From assembly GCF_026723825.1 (NCBI RefSeq), contig NZ_CP113519.1, forward strand, positions 124,001 to 188,000: a DNA stretch of 64,000 nucleotides, given 5' to 3'. The notes under the pieces are model-generated. The model was given only the letters and a program-made list of their open reading frames with translations. It was not told the DNA's origin and made no database searches. Below are positions 1 to 7,116 of the stretch, in pieces; positions within the stretch are counted from its first letter, which is position 1; every line of letters begins with the position of its first letter. This DNA is from Pseudomonas sp. GOM7 (GTDB taxonomy: Bacteria; Pseudomonadota; Gammaproteobacteria; Pseudomonadales; Pseudomonadaceae). Position numbers and translations under genes: made by a program.

Positions 1-15
1 TAGTCGTAGCGACTA
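1..15. repeat. 15-bp perfect inverted repeat at window edge
   Basis: TAGTCG-tag-CGACTA is a perfect 6-bp inverted repeat with a 3-nt spacer. It may belong to a terminator or operator of whatever lies to the left, which is outside the window. No T-run follows it. Confidence 0.3.
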
Positions 16-106
16 GGCTTGAGAGTCACCTGGCCCTATGTTAATCAAGCCCGGTCTGCCGTCGGCGATCCCGTGGTCAGACCAATACAACAACAAGGAG
101 CATTGC

Positions 107-1204
107 ATGAAACGTCGCGACATACTCGCCGCAGCAGGTGTGGGCCTTGCGGCCACCGCGCTGGTGGGCTGCAAAGAAGAAGCGAAGAGTGGCGCACCCC
201 AAGAGGGTTCCAGCTCGCAGACCTTCACCTGGAAGATGGTCACCTCCTGGCCGAAGAACTTCCCGGGCGTCGGCGTGGGGGCCGAGCGCTTCGCCAAGCT
301 GGTCGATGAAATGAGCAATGGCCGCCTGAAGGTCAAGGTCTACGCCGCTGGTGAACTGGTGCCGGCGCTGGAAGTGTTCGACGCCGTCTCCCGCGGCACC
401 GCTGAAATGGGCCATGGCGCGCCTTACTACTGGAAAGGCAAGGTGCCGGCCGCGCAGTTCTTCTGCGCCCTGCCGTTCGGCCCCAACGCCCAGGAAATGA
501 ACGCCTGGCTGCATTACGGCGGCGGCCAGCAGCTCTGGGAGGAGGTATACAAGCCGTTCGGCGTACTGCCGATGGCCTGTGGCAACACCGGCGTACAGAC
601 CGCCGGCTGGTTCAACAAGGAAATCAACTCGGTCGACGACTTCAAGGGCCTGAAGATGCGCACCCCAGGCTTGGGCGGCGAAGTGCTGACCAAGATGGGC
701 GGCACCGTGGTCAACATGCCGGCCGGCGAGATCTTCACCGCCCTGCAGACCGGCGCCATCGACGCTACCGAATGGATCGGCCCGTACAACGATCTGGCAC
801 TGGGTCTGCACAAGGCTGCCAAGTACTACTACACCCCGGGCTGGCAGGAGCCGAGCGTGCAGTTCGAGCTGGACGTCAACCTCAAGGCCTGGGAAACCCT
901 GCCGGCTGACCTGAAAGCCATCGTTCGTGCAGCCGCACGTGACGTCAACGGCGACATGCTCGACGACTACAACGCCAAGAACATGGAAGCCCTGGAGCAG
1001 CTCAAGGCCGATGGCGTGGAAGTTCGCCGCCTACCGGACGCCGTGCTGGCACGCCTCAAGGAAGTGGCTGCCGAAGTGGTCGAGACCAGTGCCGCTGCCG
1101 ATCCTGCGGCCGCCAAGGTCTGGGCGCAGCAGAAGGCCTACCTCCAGCGTCTATACGACTATGCTGAAGTGGCAGACAAGGATATCTACAACATCCGCGG
1201 CTAA
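107..1204 (+). CDS. TRAP transporter solute-binding lipoprotein, DctP/TakP-like
   Basis: Predicted extracytoplasmic binding component of a tripartite ATP-independent periplasmic (TRAP) transporter for organic acids. The 365-aa product starts with a twin-arginine motif (RR at 3-4), a hydrophobic stretch and a lipobox LVGC ending at Cys22, so it looks like a Tat-exported lipoprotein. The mature part has the DctP fold pattern, including the MRTPGLGGEV block typical of the TakP (2-oxo acid binding) branch. The start at 107 is chosen because AAGGAG (95-100) precedes it at good spacing; an upstream in-frame ATG at 38 lacks a site and would bury the signal peptide. No TRAP membrane subunits follow, so they must be to the left or elsewhere. 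The family is secure; the 2-oxo acid substrate is inferred. Confidence 0.9.
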   Translation: MKRRDILAAAGVGLAATALVGCKEEAKSGAPQEGSSSQTFTWKMVTSWPKNFPGVGVGAERFAKLVDEMSNGRLKVKVYAAGELVPALEVFDAVSRGTAEMGHGAPYYWKGKVPAAQFFCALPFGPNAQEMNAWLHYGGGQQLWEEVYKPFGVLPMACGNTGVQTAGWFNKEINSVDDFKGLKMRTPGLGGEVLTKMGGTVVNMPAGEIFTALQTGAIDATEWIGPYNDLALGLHKAAKYYYTPGWQEPSVQFELDVNLKAWETLPADLKAIVRAAARDVNGDMLDDYNAKNMEALEQLKADGVEVRRLPDAVLARLKEVAAEVVETSAAADPAAAKVWAQQKAYLQRLYDYAEVADKDIYNIRG

Positions 1205-1220
1205 GCCTTCGCTGCACAGC

Positions 1221-1248
1221 AAAACGCCGGCTTTTCAGCCGGCGTTTT
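1221..1248 (+). terminator. Rho-independent terminator
   Basis: An 11-bp perfect stem (AAAACGCCGGC / GCCGGCGTTTT) with a TTTTCA loop lies 16 bp after the TRAP gene. Because A- and T-runs flank the stem it can act in both directions, also ending the converging thioesterase gene. Confidence 0.9.
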
Positions 1249-1278
1249 CGTTAGGATTCCCGGGTTGCGCCCCGGCTG

Positions 1279-1683
1279 TCAGCCGCGACGCGGCGGCACC
1301 GGGCGGGTGCGGCCGCTGCCATCGATGGCGACGAAGACGAACACCGCTTCGGTAACCTTGCGCCACTCGTTGGACAGCGGGTCGTCGCTCCACACCTCGA
1401 CCATCATCTGGATCGAGCTGCGCCCCACTTCCAGCGTCTGGGTATAGAACGAAAGCTGCGCGCCCACCGCCACCGGCACCAGAAAGGCCATGCGGTCGAT
1501 GGCCACCGTGGCTACGCGGCCGCCAGCGACCTTGCTGGCCATGGCCGTGCCGGCGAGATCCATCTGCGACACCAGCCAACCGCCGTAAATGTCACCGAAA
1601 CCATTGGTCTCGCGCGGCAGCGCGGTGATCTGCAGGGCCAGGTCGCCCTGAGGGATCGGATCTTCCTGTTCGTAGTCGTTCAT
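1279..1683 (-). CDS. Acyl-CoA thioesterase, YciA-like hotdog protein
   Basis: Predicted cytoplasmic hydrolase of acyl-CoA thioesters to free acid and CoA. The 134-aa protein is one hotdog domain, with the N-terminal NGFGDIYGGWLVSQMD segment that carries the catalytic acidic residue in the YciA/BFIT-like class, followed by a VATVAIDRMAF strand. The start at 1683 (MNDYEQ) gives normal family length; longer in-frame starts add a basic, non-conserved leader. It converges on the TRAP gene and shares the terminator at 1221-1248. Chain-length preference cannot be read from sequence. Confidence 0.9.
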   Translation of the reverse strand: MNDYEQEDPIPQGDLALQITALPRETNGFGDIYGGWLVSQMDLAGTAMASKVAGGRVATVAIDRMAFLVPVAVGAQLSFYTQTLEVGRSSIQMMVEVWSDDPLSNEWRKVTEAVFVFVAIDGSGRTRPVPPRRG

Positions 1684-1815
1684 GGCTCGAGACTCACGGC
1701 GCGGTTGTTGGTCTGGGCGCGAACCCTGGCGGTAGAAGGCCTGGCGAGTATAACGGCTGAGCGGGCGGTGAGCGACCATTGCGGCGTAGAGGCGCTTGGC
1801 TGAAGCGCAGCGCTC

Positions 1816-1859
1816 GGGTAAAACGCACGACCCTGAAAGCGGTCATCGGGCAGGATGCC
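1816..1859 (+). promoter_or_regulatory. Paired upstream activator-type palindromes
   Basis: Two 11-13 bp imperfect palindromes are centred at 1822 (GGGTAAAACGCAC) and 1854 (GGCAGGATGCC), 32 bp apart. Their centres lie about -129 and -97 relative to the start predicted from the sigma-54 core at 1925. The same spacing and GCA-N3-TGC core recur at 28306-28350 and 32258-32300. Binding by an NtrC-type regulator such as AlgB is inference. The left site is the weakest of the six. Confidence 0.5.
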
Positions 1860-1890
1860 TTGAGGCTTGCTCGGCGTTGTTTTTTATCTA

Positions 1891-1940
1891 TTTGATTTTA
1901 AAGGCTTTGTGTAAAAACCAAGTCTGGCACGGGCAGTGCA
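1891..1940 (+). promoter_or_regulatory. Sigma-54 promoter with upstream TTTGATTT block
   Basis: TGGCACG-GGCA-GTGCA at 1925-1940 matches the -24/-12 consensus with one mismatch and exact GG-N10-GC spacing. TTTGATTTTAAAGG (1891-1904) lies 34 bp upstream and is nearly identical to blocks at two other promoters in the window; it resembles an IHF half. It would transcribe the DUF1328-ivy pair. Confidence 0.75.
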
Positions 1941-2042
1941 ACCTTTCTGTCAAACGCCTCCAGAACGGGGCGTAGAGCGTCAAACACAAGACTCATGGCC
2001 CTCGCGGGCCGCCTTGAACCGCAATACTTGAGGAGAACTGCC

Positions 2043-2207
2043 ATGCTGAGCTGGGCACTGACCTTTCTGATCATCGCCATCGTCGCTGCCGTACTGGGCT
2101 TCGGGGGTATCGCCGGCACCGCTGCGGGGATCGCCAAGATCCTGTTCGTGGTCTTCCTGGTGCTGTTCGTCATCTCCTTCTTCATAGGCCGTCGCCCGCG
2201 CATGTAA
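2043..2207 (+). CDS. DUF1328 small inner-membrane protein
   Basis: The 54-aa product is almost entirely hydrophobic, with two predicted membrane helices (about 3-22 and 28-47) split by a glycine-rich turn ([11 protein letters not shown]) and a basic C-terminus (RRPRM). This is the DUF1328/YtjA pattern. No biochemical role is established for the family; it is often reported among envelope-stress genes. GAGGAG (2029-2034) sets the start. Ivy follows after 10 bp, so the two are probably one transcript from the sigma-54 promoter at 1925. Confidence 0.9.
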   Translation: MLSWALTFLIIAIVAAVLGFGGIAGTAAGIAKILFVVFLVLFVISFFIGRRPRM

Positions 2208-2217
2208 GGAGGACGCG

Positions 2218-2679
2218 ATGCAGACACTTCACGCCTTGGCCGCCGCCCTGCTTCTGGGCGGCGCCGTGGCGGCTCATGCCGCCGACCGTGACGCCATGTT
2301 CCAGCCCAGCGAGCTGCTCGGCAGCGACAGCGAGTACCGCGAAGCCTGGCAGGACATGGTCGAAGATGAAAAACGCCTGCCGGAGTGGGTGATGAACCTC
2401 AGCGGTACTGCCACGCCCATGCAGGCTGTGGACAGCGAAGAGGGGCGTTTCCTCGTCGGCCAGGTCTGCGAGGCGCACAACTGTTTCAACCAGCGCGTCT
2501 ACGTGGCCTTCGACTGGGACAAGGACGATGCCTACGCGCTCTACGTGCAAGTGCCTGATGGCCTGCCAGAGGATCGCGCGCCGAGCGAGCATGCCAGCCT
2601 GCGTTGGCTGGGTGAGCCGGACGAGGAAGTACGCAAGCTGTTGCAGGAGCAGCTACGCAGCGACCCCAACTGGTTCTGA
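2218..2679 (+). CDS. ivy: Ivy-family periplasmic lysozyme inhibitor
   Basis: Predicted periplasmic inhibitor of C-type (vertebrate) lysozyme. The 153-aa product has a signal peptide cleaved near AHA-AD (about residue 22). It carries the family's inhibitory loop CEAHNC (Cys84-Cys89), which corresponds to the disulfide-closed CKPHDC-type loop that plugs the lysozyme active site. Length matches Ivy. A strong AAGGAGG lies in the 10-bp gap after DUF1328, so the two are co-transcribed. Together they look like an envelope-protection pair. Confidence 0.85.
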   Translation: MQTLHALAAALLLGGAVAAHAADRDAMFQPSELLGSDSEYREAWQDMVEDEKRLPEWVMNLSGTATPMQAVDSEEGRFLVGQVCEAHNCFNQRVYVAFDWDKDDAYALYVQVPDGLPEDRAPSEHASLRWLGEPDEEVRKLLQEQLRSDPNWF

Positions 2680-2803
2680 GCCCGCCGGATCACCCGCAGC
2701 CGCGAACTCATTGATCAATGAGCCGTGGCGGTTGCGCTGCTTGCGCCCCATCGCCACGGCTGTCGCGCTATCATCCCCGGCCAGTGCAACGAGGGGGTGA
2801 GGC

Positions 2804-4033
2804 ATGCTCAATGGCCTGTGGCTGAGCTTTTTCCTGATAGCCGCGGTGGCGGGGTTTTCCCGCTGGCTGATCGGCGACGATCCGAGCGTATTCGCCGCCA
2901 TGGTCGAGGCCCTGTTCGCCATGGCCAAGCTGTCGGTCGAGGTCATGGTGCTGCTGTTCGGCACCATGACGCTATGGCTCGGCCTGCTGCGCATCGCCGA
3001 ACAGGCCGGCCTGGTCGATATGCTGGCGCGCCTGCTCGGCCCGCTGTTCGCCCGTCTGATGCCGGAGGTGCCGCGCGGCCATCCGGCGCTGGGGCTGATC
3101 ACCATGAACTTCGCCGCCAATGGCCTGGGCCTGGATAATGCCGCCACCCCCATCGGCCTCAAGGCCATGCGCAGCCTGCAGGAGCTGAATCCGAACAAGC
3201 TGGTGGCGAGTAACGCGCAGATTCTCTTTCTGGTGCTCAATGCCTCGTCGCTGACCCTGCTGCCGGTGTCGATCTTCATGTACCGGGTGCAACAGGGCGC
3301 GCAGGATCCGACCCTGGTATTCCTGCCGATCCTGCTGGCCACCAGCGCCTCCAGCCTGGTCGGCCTGCTGTCGGTTGCGTTCATGCAGCGCCTGCGTCTG
3401 TGGGATCCGGTGGTGCTGGCTTACCTGGTGCCGGGTGCCTTGCTGCTCGGCAGCTTCATGGCGCTGTTGGCCGGGCTCAGCGCCACGGCGCTGGCGGCGC
3501 TGTCATCGCTGCTGGGCAATCTGACCCTGTTCTGCGTGATCCTCGCCTTCGTGCTGGTTGGCGCGCTACGCCGTGTCGCGGTCTACGAGCAGTTCATCGA
3601 AGGCGCGCGCGAAGGCTTCGACATTGCCAAGAGCCTGCTGCCCTATCTGGTGGCCATGCTCTGCGCCATCGGCGTGCTGCGTGCTTCCGGTGCGCTGGAA
3701 TTCGGCCTCGACGGCATCCGCTGGCTGGTGGATCTGTTGGGCTGGGACACGCGCTTCGTCGACGCCCTGCCCACCGCACTGGTCAAGCCCTTCTCCGGTA
3801 GCGCGGCGCGCGCCATGCTGATCGAGACCATGCAGGCGCAGGGCGTAGATAGCTTCGCTGCGCTGGCAGCGGCGACCATTCAGGGCAGCACGGAAACCAC
3901 CTTCTACGTGCTGGCCGTGTACTTCGGTGCGGTGGGCATCCAGCGTGCACGCCACGCCGTGGGCTGCGCCCTGTTGGCCGAACTGGCCGGGGTGATCGCG
4001 GCGATCTCGGTGACCTACTGGTTTTTCGGCTGA
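2804..4033 (+). CDS. Nucleoside-recognition (SpmA/SpmB-like) fused membrane protein
   Basis: The 409-aa protein has roughly eight to ten membrane helices and two Gate/nucleoside-recognition repeats: one around residues 35-160 (with FAANGLGLDNAATPIGLKAM) and one around 255-405 (with PFSGSAARAM and IQGSTETTFYVLAVYFG). These correspond to the separate SpmA and SpmB proteins of spore-formers, here in one chain. Pseudomonas does not sporulate, so a transport or gating role in the inner membrane is more likely. The substrate is unknown. Confidence 0.85.
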   Translation: MLNGLWLSFFLIAAVAGFSRWLIGDDPSVFAAMVEALFAMAKLSVEVMVLLFGTMTLWLGLLRIAEQAGLVDMLARLLGPLFARLMPEVPRGHPALGLITMNFAANGLGLDNAATPIGLKAMRSLQELNPNKLVASNAQILFLVLNASSLTLLPVSIFMYRVQQGAQDPTLVFLPILLATSASSLVGLLSVAFMQRLRLWDPVVLAYLVPGALLLGSFMALLAGLSATALAALSSLLGNLTLFCVILAFVLVGALRRVAVYEQFIEGAREGFDIAKSLLPYLVAMLCAIGVLRASGALEFGLDGIRWLVDLLGWDTRFVDALPTALVKPFSGSAARAMLIETMQAQGVDSFAALAAATIQGSTETTFYVLAVYFGAVGIQRARHAVGCALLAELAGVIAAISVTYWFFG

Positions 4034-4075
4034 GGCGGCGCTCGCTTTCGTGCGACCGCATGCGGAAGGAGGGAT

Positions 4076-4111
4076 GCCGGGCGGGCCCGCTGCTGGCAGC
4101 GCTCGCCCGGC
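4076..4111 (-). terminator. GC-rich hairpin after dodecin
   Basis: GCCGGGCGGGC (4076-4086) pairs with GCTCGCCCGGC (4101-4111) with one mismatch, just downstream of the dodecin stop. No clear T-run follows, so it may be a weak or Rho-assisted terminator. Confidence 0.4.
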
Positions 4112-4119
4112 CATGCCGG

Positions 4120-4335
4120 TCAACTGTCGCCGAGGCGGAAGCCGACCTTGAGGGTGACCTGATAGTGGCCGACCTTGCCGCCCTCGATATGGCCACGGGT
4201 GCTCACCACCTCGAACCAGTCCATGTTGCGTACGCTCTTGGCGCATTCGGCCAGCGCGTTGTCGATGGCGTCTTCGATACTGCTGCGGGACGAACCGACG
4301 AGCTCGATCATCTTGTAGGTGTGGTGGTCGGTCAT
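4120..4335 (-). CDS. Dodecin, flavin-storage protein
   Basis: The 71-aa protein matches dodecin throughout: YKMIELVGSS start, SIEDAIDNALAECAKSVRNMDWFEV helix-strand, and a closing VGHYQVTLKVGFRL strand. Family members form hollow cytoplasmic dodecamers binding flavin (or CoA) pairs and buffer free flavin. The Trp in NMDWFEV is the residue that stacks on the flavin in characterised dodecins. It stands alone, just downstream of the reductase gene, and may be transcribed separately. Confidence 0.93.
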   Translation of the reverse strand: MTDHHTYKMIELVGSSRSSIEDAIDNALAECAKSVRNMDWFEVVSTRGHIEGGKVGHYQVTLKVGFRLGDS

Positions 4336-4377
4336 GATGGACTCCTTCGTCTTGGGTGTCTTCTTCAGACTAGCCCG

Positions 4378-5289
4378 CTACGCATAAGTGTCATCGACCG
4401 CTACCTCGACCTCAGAACTGCACTCGATAGGCTGGGGTGAAGGGGCGCTCATGTCACCCAGCCGGGCATTGATCCAACTGACGCCATCCTCGATCCCGCC
4501 AAAGGGGTACAGGTGCCAGCCGATGCGGCCCAGTTGCCTGCCGCCGAGCCCCGCCTGCAACTGATCCCAGTAACGCTCGGCACCCACGCGCTGCATCAGG
4601 TTGGTCATCGACAAGCCATAGCGGCGCAGGATGGAGGCAGAGGTTGCCACACCGAACTGGCGGGCGAAGCGCAGCAGCTTGCCGACATCGGCCGGGCCGG
4701 GCACGCCGATGCGCACGGGGGTTGCGATGCCCTGCTGGCGCAATTGCTCGATCCAGCGCACTACTGCCTCGGCGTCGAAGCCGAACTGAGTGGTGATCTC
4801 CACGGCGCAGCCGGCTTCACGGAGAAAATCCAGCTTCCATTTCAGGGCGCGCATGAGTTCGTCCCTGGCGATCTTCGGGTGCCCTTCCGGGTAACCGGTG
4901 ATCACCACCTGCTCGATGCCGTGGCGCTCCAGCACGCCGCTGGCCAGCAGCGCCAGAGAGTCCTGATAGGGCCCGGCTGGCGTGCTCGGGTCACCACCAA
5001 CGAACATGAAGCGTTTCGGCGCGGCCTGGGCGATCAGCGCGCCGATCAATTCGTCGCGATCCGACTCGGAGCGTAACCGGCGTGAGGAAATGATCGGCAC
5101 CGGCTCGGCGTCGCAGGCACGGATGACCTTCGCCGCATGGATACGCTGGGCATGGTCTTCGTTGCCGAGAAAGGCAATGTTGATCGGCGTGCCAGCCGGT
5201 ATCGCCGCTCGCGCCTGCTCGACTTCGTGGATGCCCTTGCCGGTCACTTCCAGCGTATAGGGGGTGAAATTGCTGCACGGGTTGGACAT
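4378..5289 (-). CDS. Methylenetetrahydrofolate reductase-like protein
   Basis: The 303-aa protein has the MetF-type TIM-barrel features: an early TGKG/NIAFLGNEDH strand, FMFVGGDPSTPAGPYQDSLAL (the GGD-P motif), GYPEGHPK, and TTQFGFD near the barrel centre. Known members reduce 5,10-methylene-THF to 5-methyl-THF or act in the reverse, C1-oxidising direction. This short, divergent branch is often found with betaine or methylamine catabolism, so it is unlikely to be the housekeeping MetF. The start at 5289 (MSNPCS) is chosen over 5385, whose leader is not conserved. No partner gene nearby fixes the pathway. Confidence 0.75.
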   Translation of the reverse strand: MSNPCSNFTPYTLEVTGKGIHEVEQARAAIPAGTPINIAFLGNEDHAQRIHAAKVIRACDAEPVPIISSRRLRSESDRDELIGALIAQAAPKRFMFVGGDPSTPAGPYQDSLALLASGVLERHGIEQVVITGYPEGHPKIARDELMRALKWKLDFLREAGCAVEITTQFGFDAEAVVRWIEQLRQQGIATPVRIGVPGPADVGKLLRFARQFGVATSASILRRYGLSMTNLMQRVGAERYWDQLQAGLGGRQLGRIGWHLYPFGGIEDGVSWINARLGDMSAPSPQPIECSSEVEVAVDDTYA

Positions 5290-5412
5290 CGATGCCTCGT
5301 CTGAACCGGCCAGGCCGCTGAGCGGGAGGAAAGTCCGGGCGATGCTAGCAACCGACCGCGTGCGCCGCGTCGCTGGTAGCGTCACGCCGTGCTGCAGAGG
5401 CGACCAGGGTGG

Positions 5413-6303
5413 TCAATCCGGAGTTGCCGCCAACTCTTTCGTCAGCCAGTGCGCCAGCCGCTCGCTGCGCGGATCGGCGCGGCGCGTCCACAGCGCCAGG
5501 TAGCCACTGGTTTCGACGAAGCCCCAGGGCGCGACCAGGCGCCCGGCGCGCAGGTCGTCGGCGACCAGGGTCTGCGGCGCGATGGCCACGCCGAGCCCAG
5601 CCGCGGCTGCCTCCAGCAGATAGTAGAGATGCTCGAAACCCTGGCCCAGTTGCAGCCGCTCGGGTGCCAGCCCTTGGGCATGCGCCCACTGTGGCCAGGC
5701 CTGCGGGCGCGAGGTGGTGTGCAGCAGCGGCTCGGCGTACAGCGCGTCGGCATTGGCCGTGGCCAGTTGCGCATGATCGGCATAGCGCGGGCTGAGCACC
5801 GGGCCGATGCGCTCGGGCGCCAGCTCGAACACCTGCATGTCAGCGGGCCAGGGCGGGTCGGCAAACAGCAGGGTGGCGTCCACTTCGGCGCTGCGCGGAT
5901 CCAGCTCGCCCTGGCTGGCCGATAGCTGCAGGCGCAGATCCGGCAGCTCACGCTGCAAGCGATCCAGGCGCGGAATGAACCAGCGTGCCAGCAGGCTGCC
6001 GGGGCAACCGAGCACGACGGGACGCTCTTCAGTTTCGCGGCGCAGCGTGGCGCAGGTATCGCGTAGGCGCTCGAAGGCCTCCGAAGCGGCATCGCGCAGG
6101 CGCACACCAGCGGCGGTGAGCTTCACGCCACGGCCGTCCTTGTCGAATAGGACGAGGTCGAGCTGCTCCTCGAGCACGCGAATCTGCCGGCTGACCGCAC
6201 CATGGGTGACGTACAGCTCTTCGGCGGCGCGGCTGACGCTCTGCAGGCGGGCGGCCGCCTCGAAGGCGCGCAGGGCATTGAGTGGGGGCAGGTCGTGGCT
6301 CAT
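5413..6303 (-). CDS. trpI: LysR-type activator TrpI of trpBA
   Basis: Predicted transcription factor that senses indoleglycerol phosphate and activates trpBA in pseudomonads. The 296-aa protein opens with [21 protein letters not shown] and an N-terminal LysR helix-turn-helix (about 8-67), then a substrate-binding domain containing [13 protein letters not shown] and [12 protein letters not shown], both characteristic of Pseudomonas TrpI. It points away from trpBA as usual, but a DUF3060 gene lies between them (6379-6876). A promoter-like segment just upstream (6311-6344) resembles one upstream of trpB. Confidence 0.92.
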   Translation of the reverse strand: MSHDLPPLNALRAFEAAARLQSVSRAAEELYVTHGAVSRQIRVLEEQLDLVLFDKDGRGVKLTAAGVRLRDAASEAFERLRDTCATLRRETEERPVVLGCPGSLLARWFIPRLDRLQRELPDLRLQLSASQGELDPRSAEVDATLLFADPPWPADMQVFELAPERIGPVLSPRYADHAQLATANADALYAEPLLHTTSRPQAWPQWAHAQGLAPERLQLGQGFEHLYYLLEAAAAGLGVAIAPQTLVADDLRAGRLVAPWGFVETSGYLALWTRRADPRSERLAHWLTKELAATPD

Positions 6304-6310
6304 GGGAGAG

Positions 6311-6344
6311 GTGATTTTTCCTGACGAGTCAGGGGCATCTAATC
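6311..6344. promoter_or_regulatory. trpI-side copy of a trp control segment
   Basis: The segment ATTTTTCCTGACGAGTCAG...CATCTAATC resembles 7001-7026 upstream of trpB (ATTTTCTGACGAATCATCT...AATC) in the same orientation. It includes a perfect CCTGAC-GA-GTCAGG palindrome (6320-6333). It probably belongs to the trpI promoter. TrpI binding is inference. Confidence 0.45.
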
Positions 6345-6378
6345 ACGTTCACCGCCGGGCGCCAACCTGCCGCGCCAA

Positions 6379-6876
6379 TCAGTCCTGCTTGATGCGATGT
6401 TCGACGCCGGTGGTTTCGATCTGCGGCTCGTCACCGCTCCAGGTCAGTTGCTGATTGAGGCCGTTGACCTCGATCTGCGTCGGGCCATCGAGGTCGAGTT
6501 CGAGCACGTTGCTATCACCGTAAATGGCGATCTGTGCCGGTTGCTGGTCGTTGCCGCGCACCTCGGTTTCTACCTGGTGTTCGCTGCCACTGACTTCGAG
6601 ACCGGTGACACGCTCGCCCTCGATGCGGTTCTTCACGCCGGTCACCACCAGGCTGGCGGCCTTGCCGAAATTTACCTGCTGCTCGGAGCCATTGACCTCG
6701 ACCTGGCCACAGTCACCGGTGAGGCGAAACCGGTTGCCATTGCCGGTCACGATCACGTCGAGCCCCTTGCACGGCACCTCGCGCGATACGCCGATGCCAT
6801 GCAGATCCAGTGTTTGCGCCTGGGCCGTACCCAGACACGCCGCCACCATGCCGCCCACCACCAATACCTTGTGCAT
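6379..6876 (-). CDS. DUF3060-domain exported protein
   Basis: The 165-aa product has a clear signal peptide (about 1-20, ending AQA) and a mature part made of repeating short beta-strand units (GNGNRFRLTG, GSEQQVNFG, GVKNRIEG, GSEHQVET, GDSNVLELD, GLNQQLTW, GVEHRIKQD). This is the DUF3060 pattern, which predicts a right-handed beta-solenoid of unknown function in the periplasm or at the surface. It lies between trpI and trpBA, reads with trpI, and ends 75 bp before it. Nothing links it to tryptophan synthesis, so it looks inserted into an ancestral divergent promoter. Confidence 0.8.
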   Translation of the reverse strand: MHKVLVVGGMVAACLGTAQAQTLDLHGIGVSREVPCKGLDVIVTGNGNRFRLTGDCGQVEVNGSEQQVNFGKAASLVVTGVKNRIEGERVTGLEVSGSEHQVETEVRGNDQQPAQIAIYGDSNVLELDLDGPTQIEVNGLNQQLTWSGDEPQIETTGVEHRIKQD

Positions 6877-6983
6877 TCGCTTTCTCCCTGGAAGAACGGC
6901 CCCGTGGCCGCAGCTCCTGGGACTGATCAGGCGCGGCCGAGTTCTGTACCGCCCGGCGTCGAGTATGGAAATGAGGCGTGGCG

Positions 6984-7000
6984 CACAGATATGATCTGTG
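6984..7000. promoter_or_regulatory. Perfect 7-bp inverted repeat, candidate TrpI operator
   Basis: CACAGAT-atg-ATCTGTG lies 117-133 bp upstream of the trpB start codon, and about 62-78 bp before the likely transcription start. That is the usual place for a LysR recognition site. It is absent from the trpI-side segment. Confidence 0.55.
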
Positions 7001-7032
7001 AGATTTTCTGACGAATCATCTCAATCAAATCG

Positions 7033-7061
7033 CTTTTCGCCGCGCCTCATGGGGATAGAAT
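7033..7061 (+). promoter_or_regulatory. trpBA promoter, weak -35
   Basis: TAGAAT (7056-7061) is a good -10. The hexamer 17 bp upstream (CTTTTC, 7033-7038) is a poor -35, as expected for an activator-dependent promoter. Confidence 0.5.
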
Positions 7062-7116
7062 GGCCCCATCACTCAATCGCCCTGCCAGCCCAGTGCTGTC
7101 GACAATGGAGCACGCC

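Larger units (their letters stand above)
1684..2042. other. Intergenic control region (359 bp)
   Basis: No gene is seen here. The right half is AT-rich and holds a sigma-54 promoter with upstream palindromes and a TTTGATTT block, described separately, reading into the DUF1328 gene. Confidence 0.7.

Noticed and set aside
77..811. Long minus-strand open frame opposite the TRAP binding protein
   Set aside because: It is the antisense shadow of a well-supported gene, common in high-GC DNA. Its composition is His/Gln/Gly-rich with no domain.
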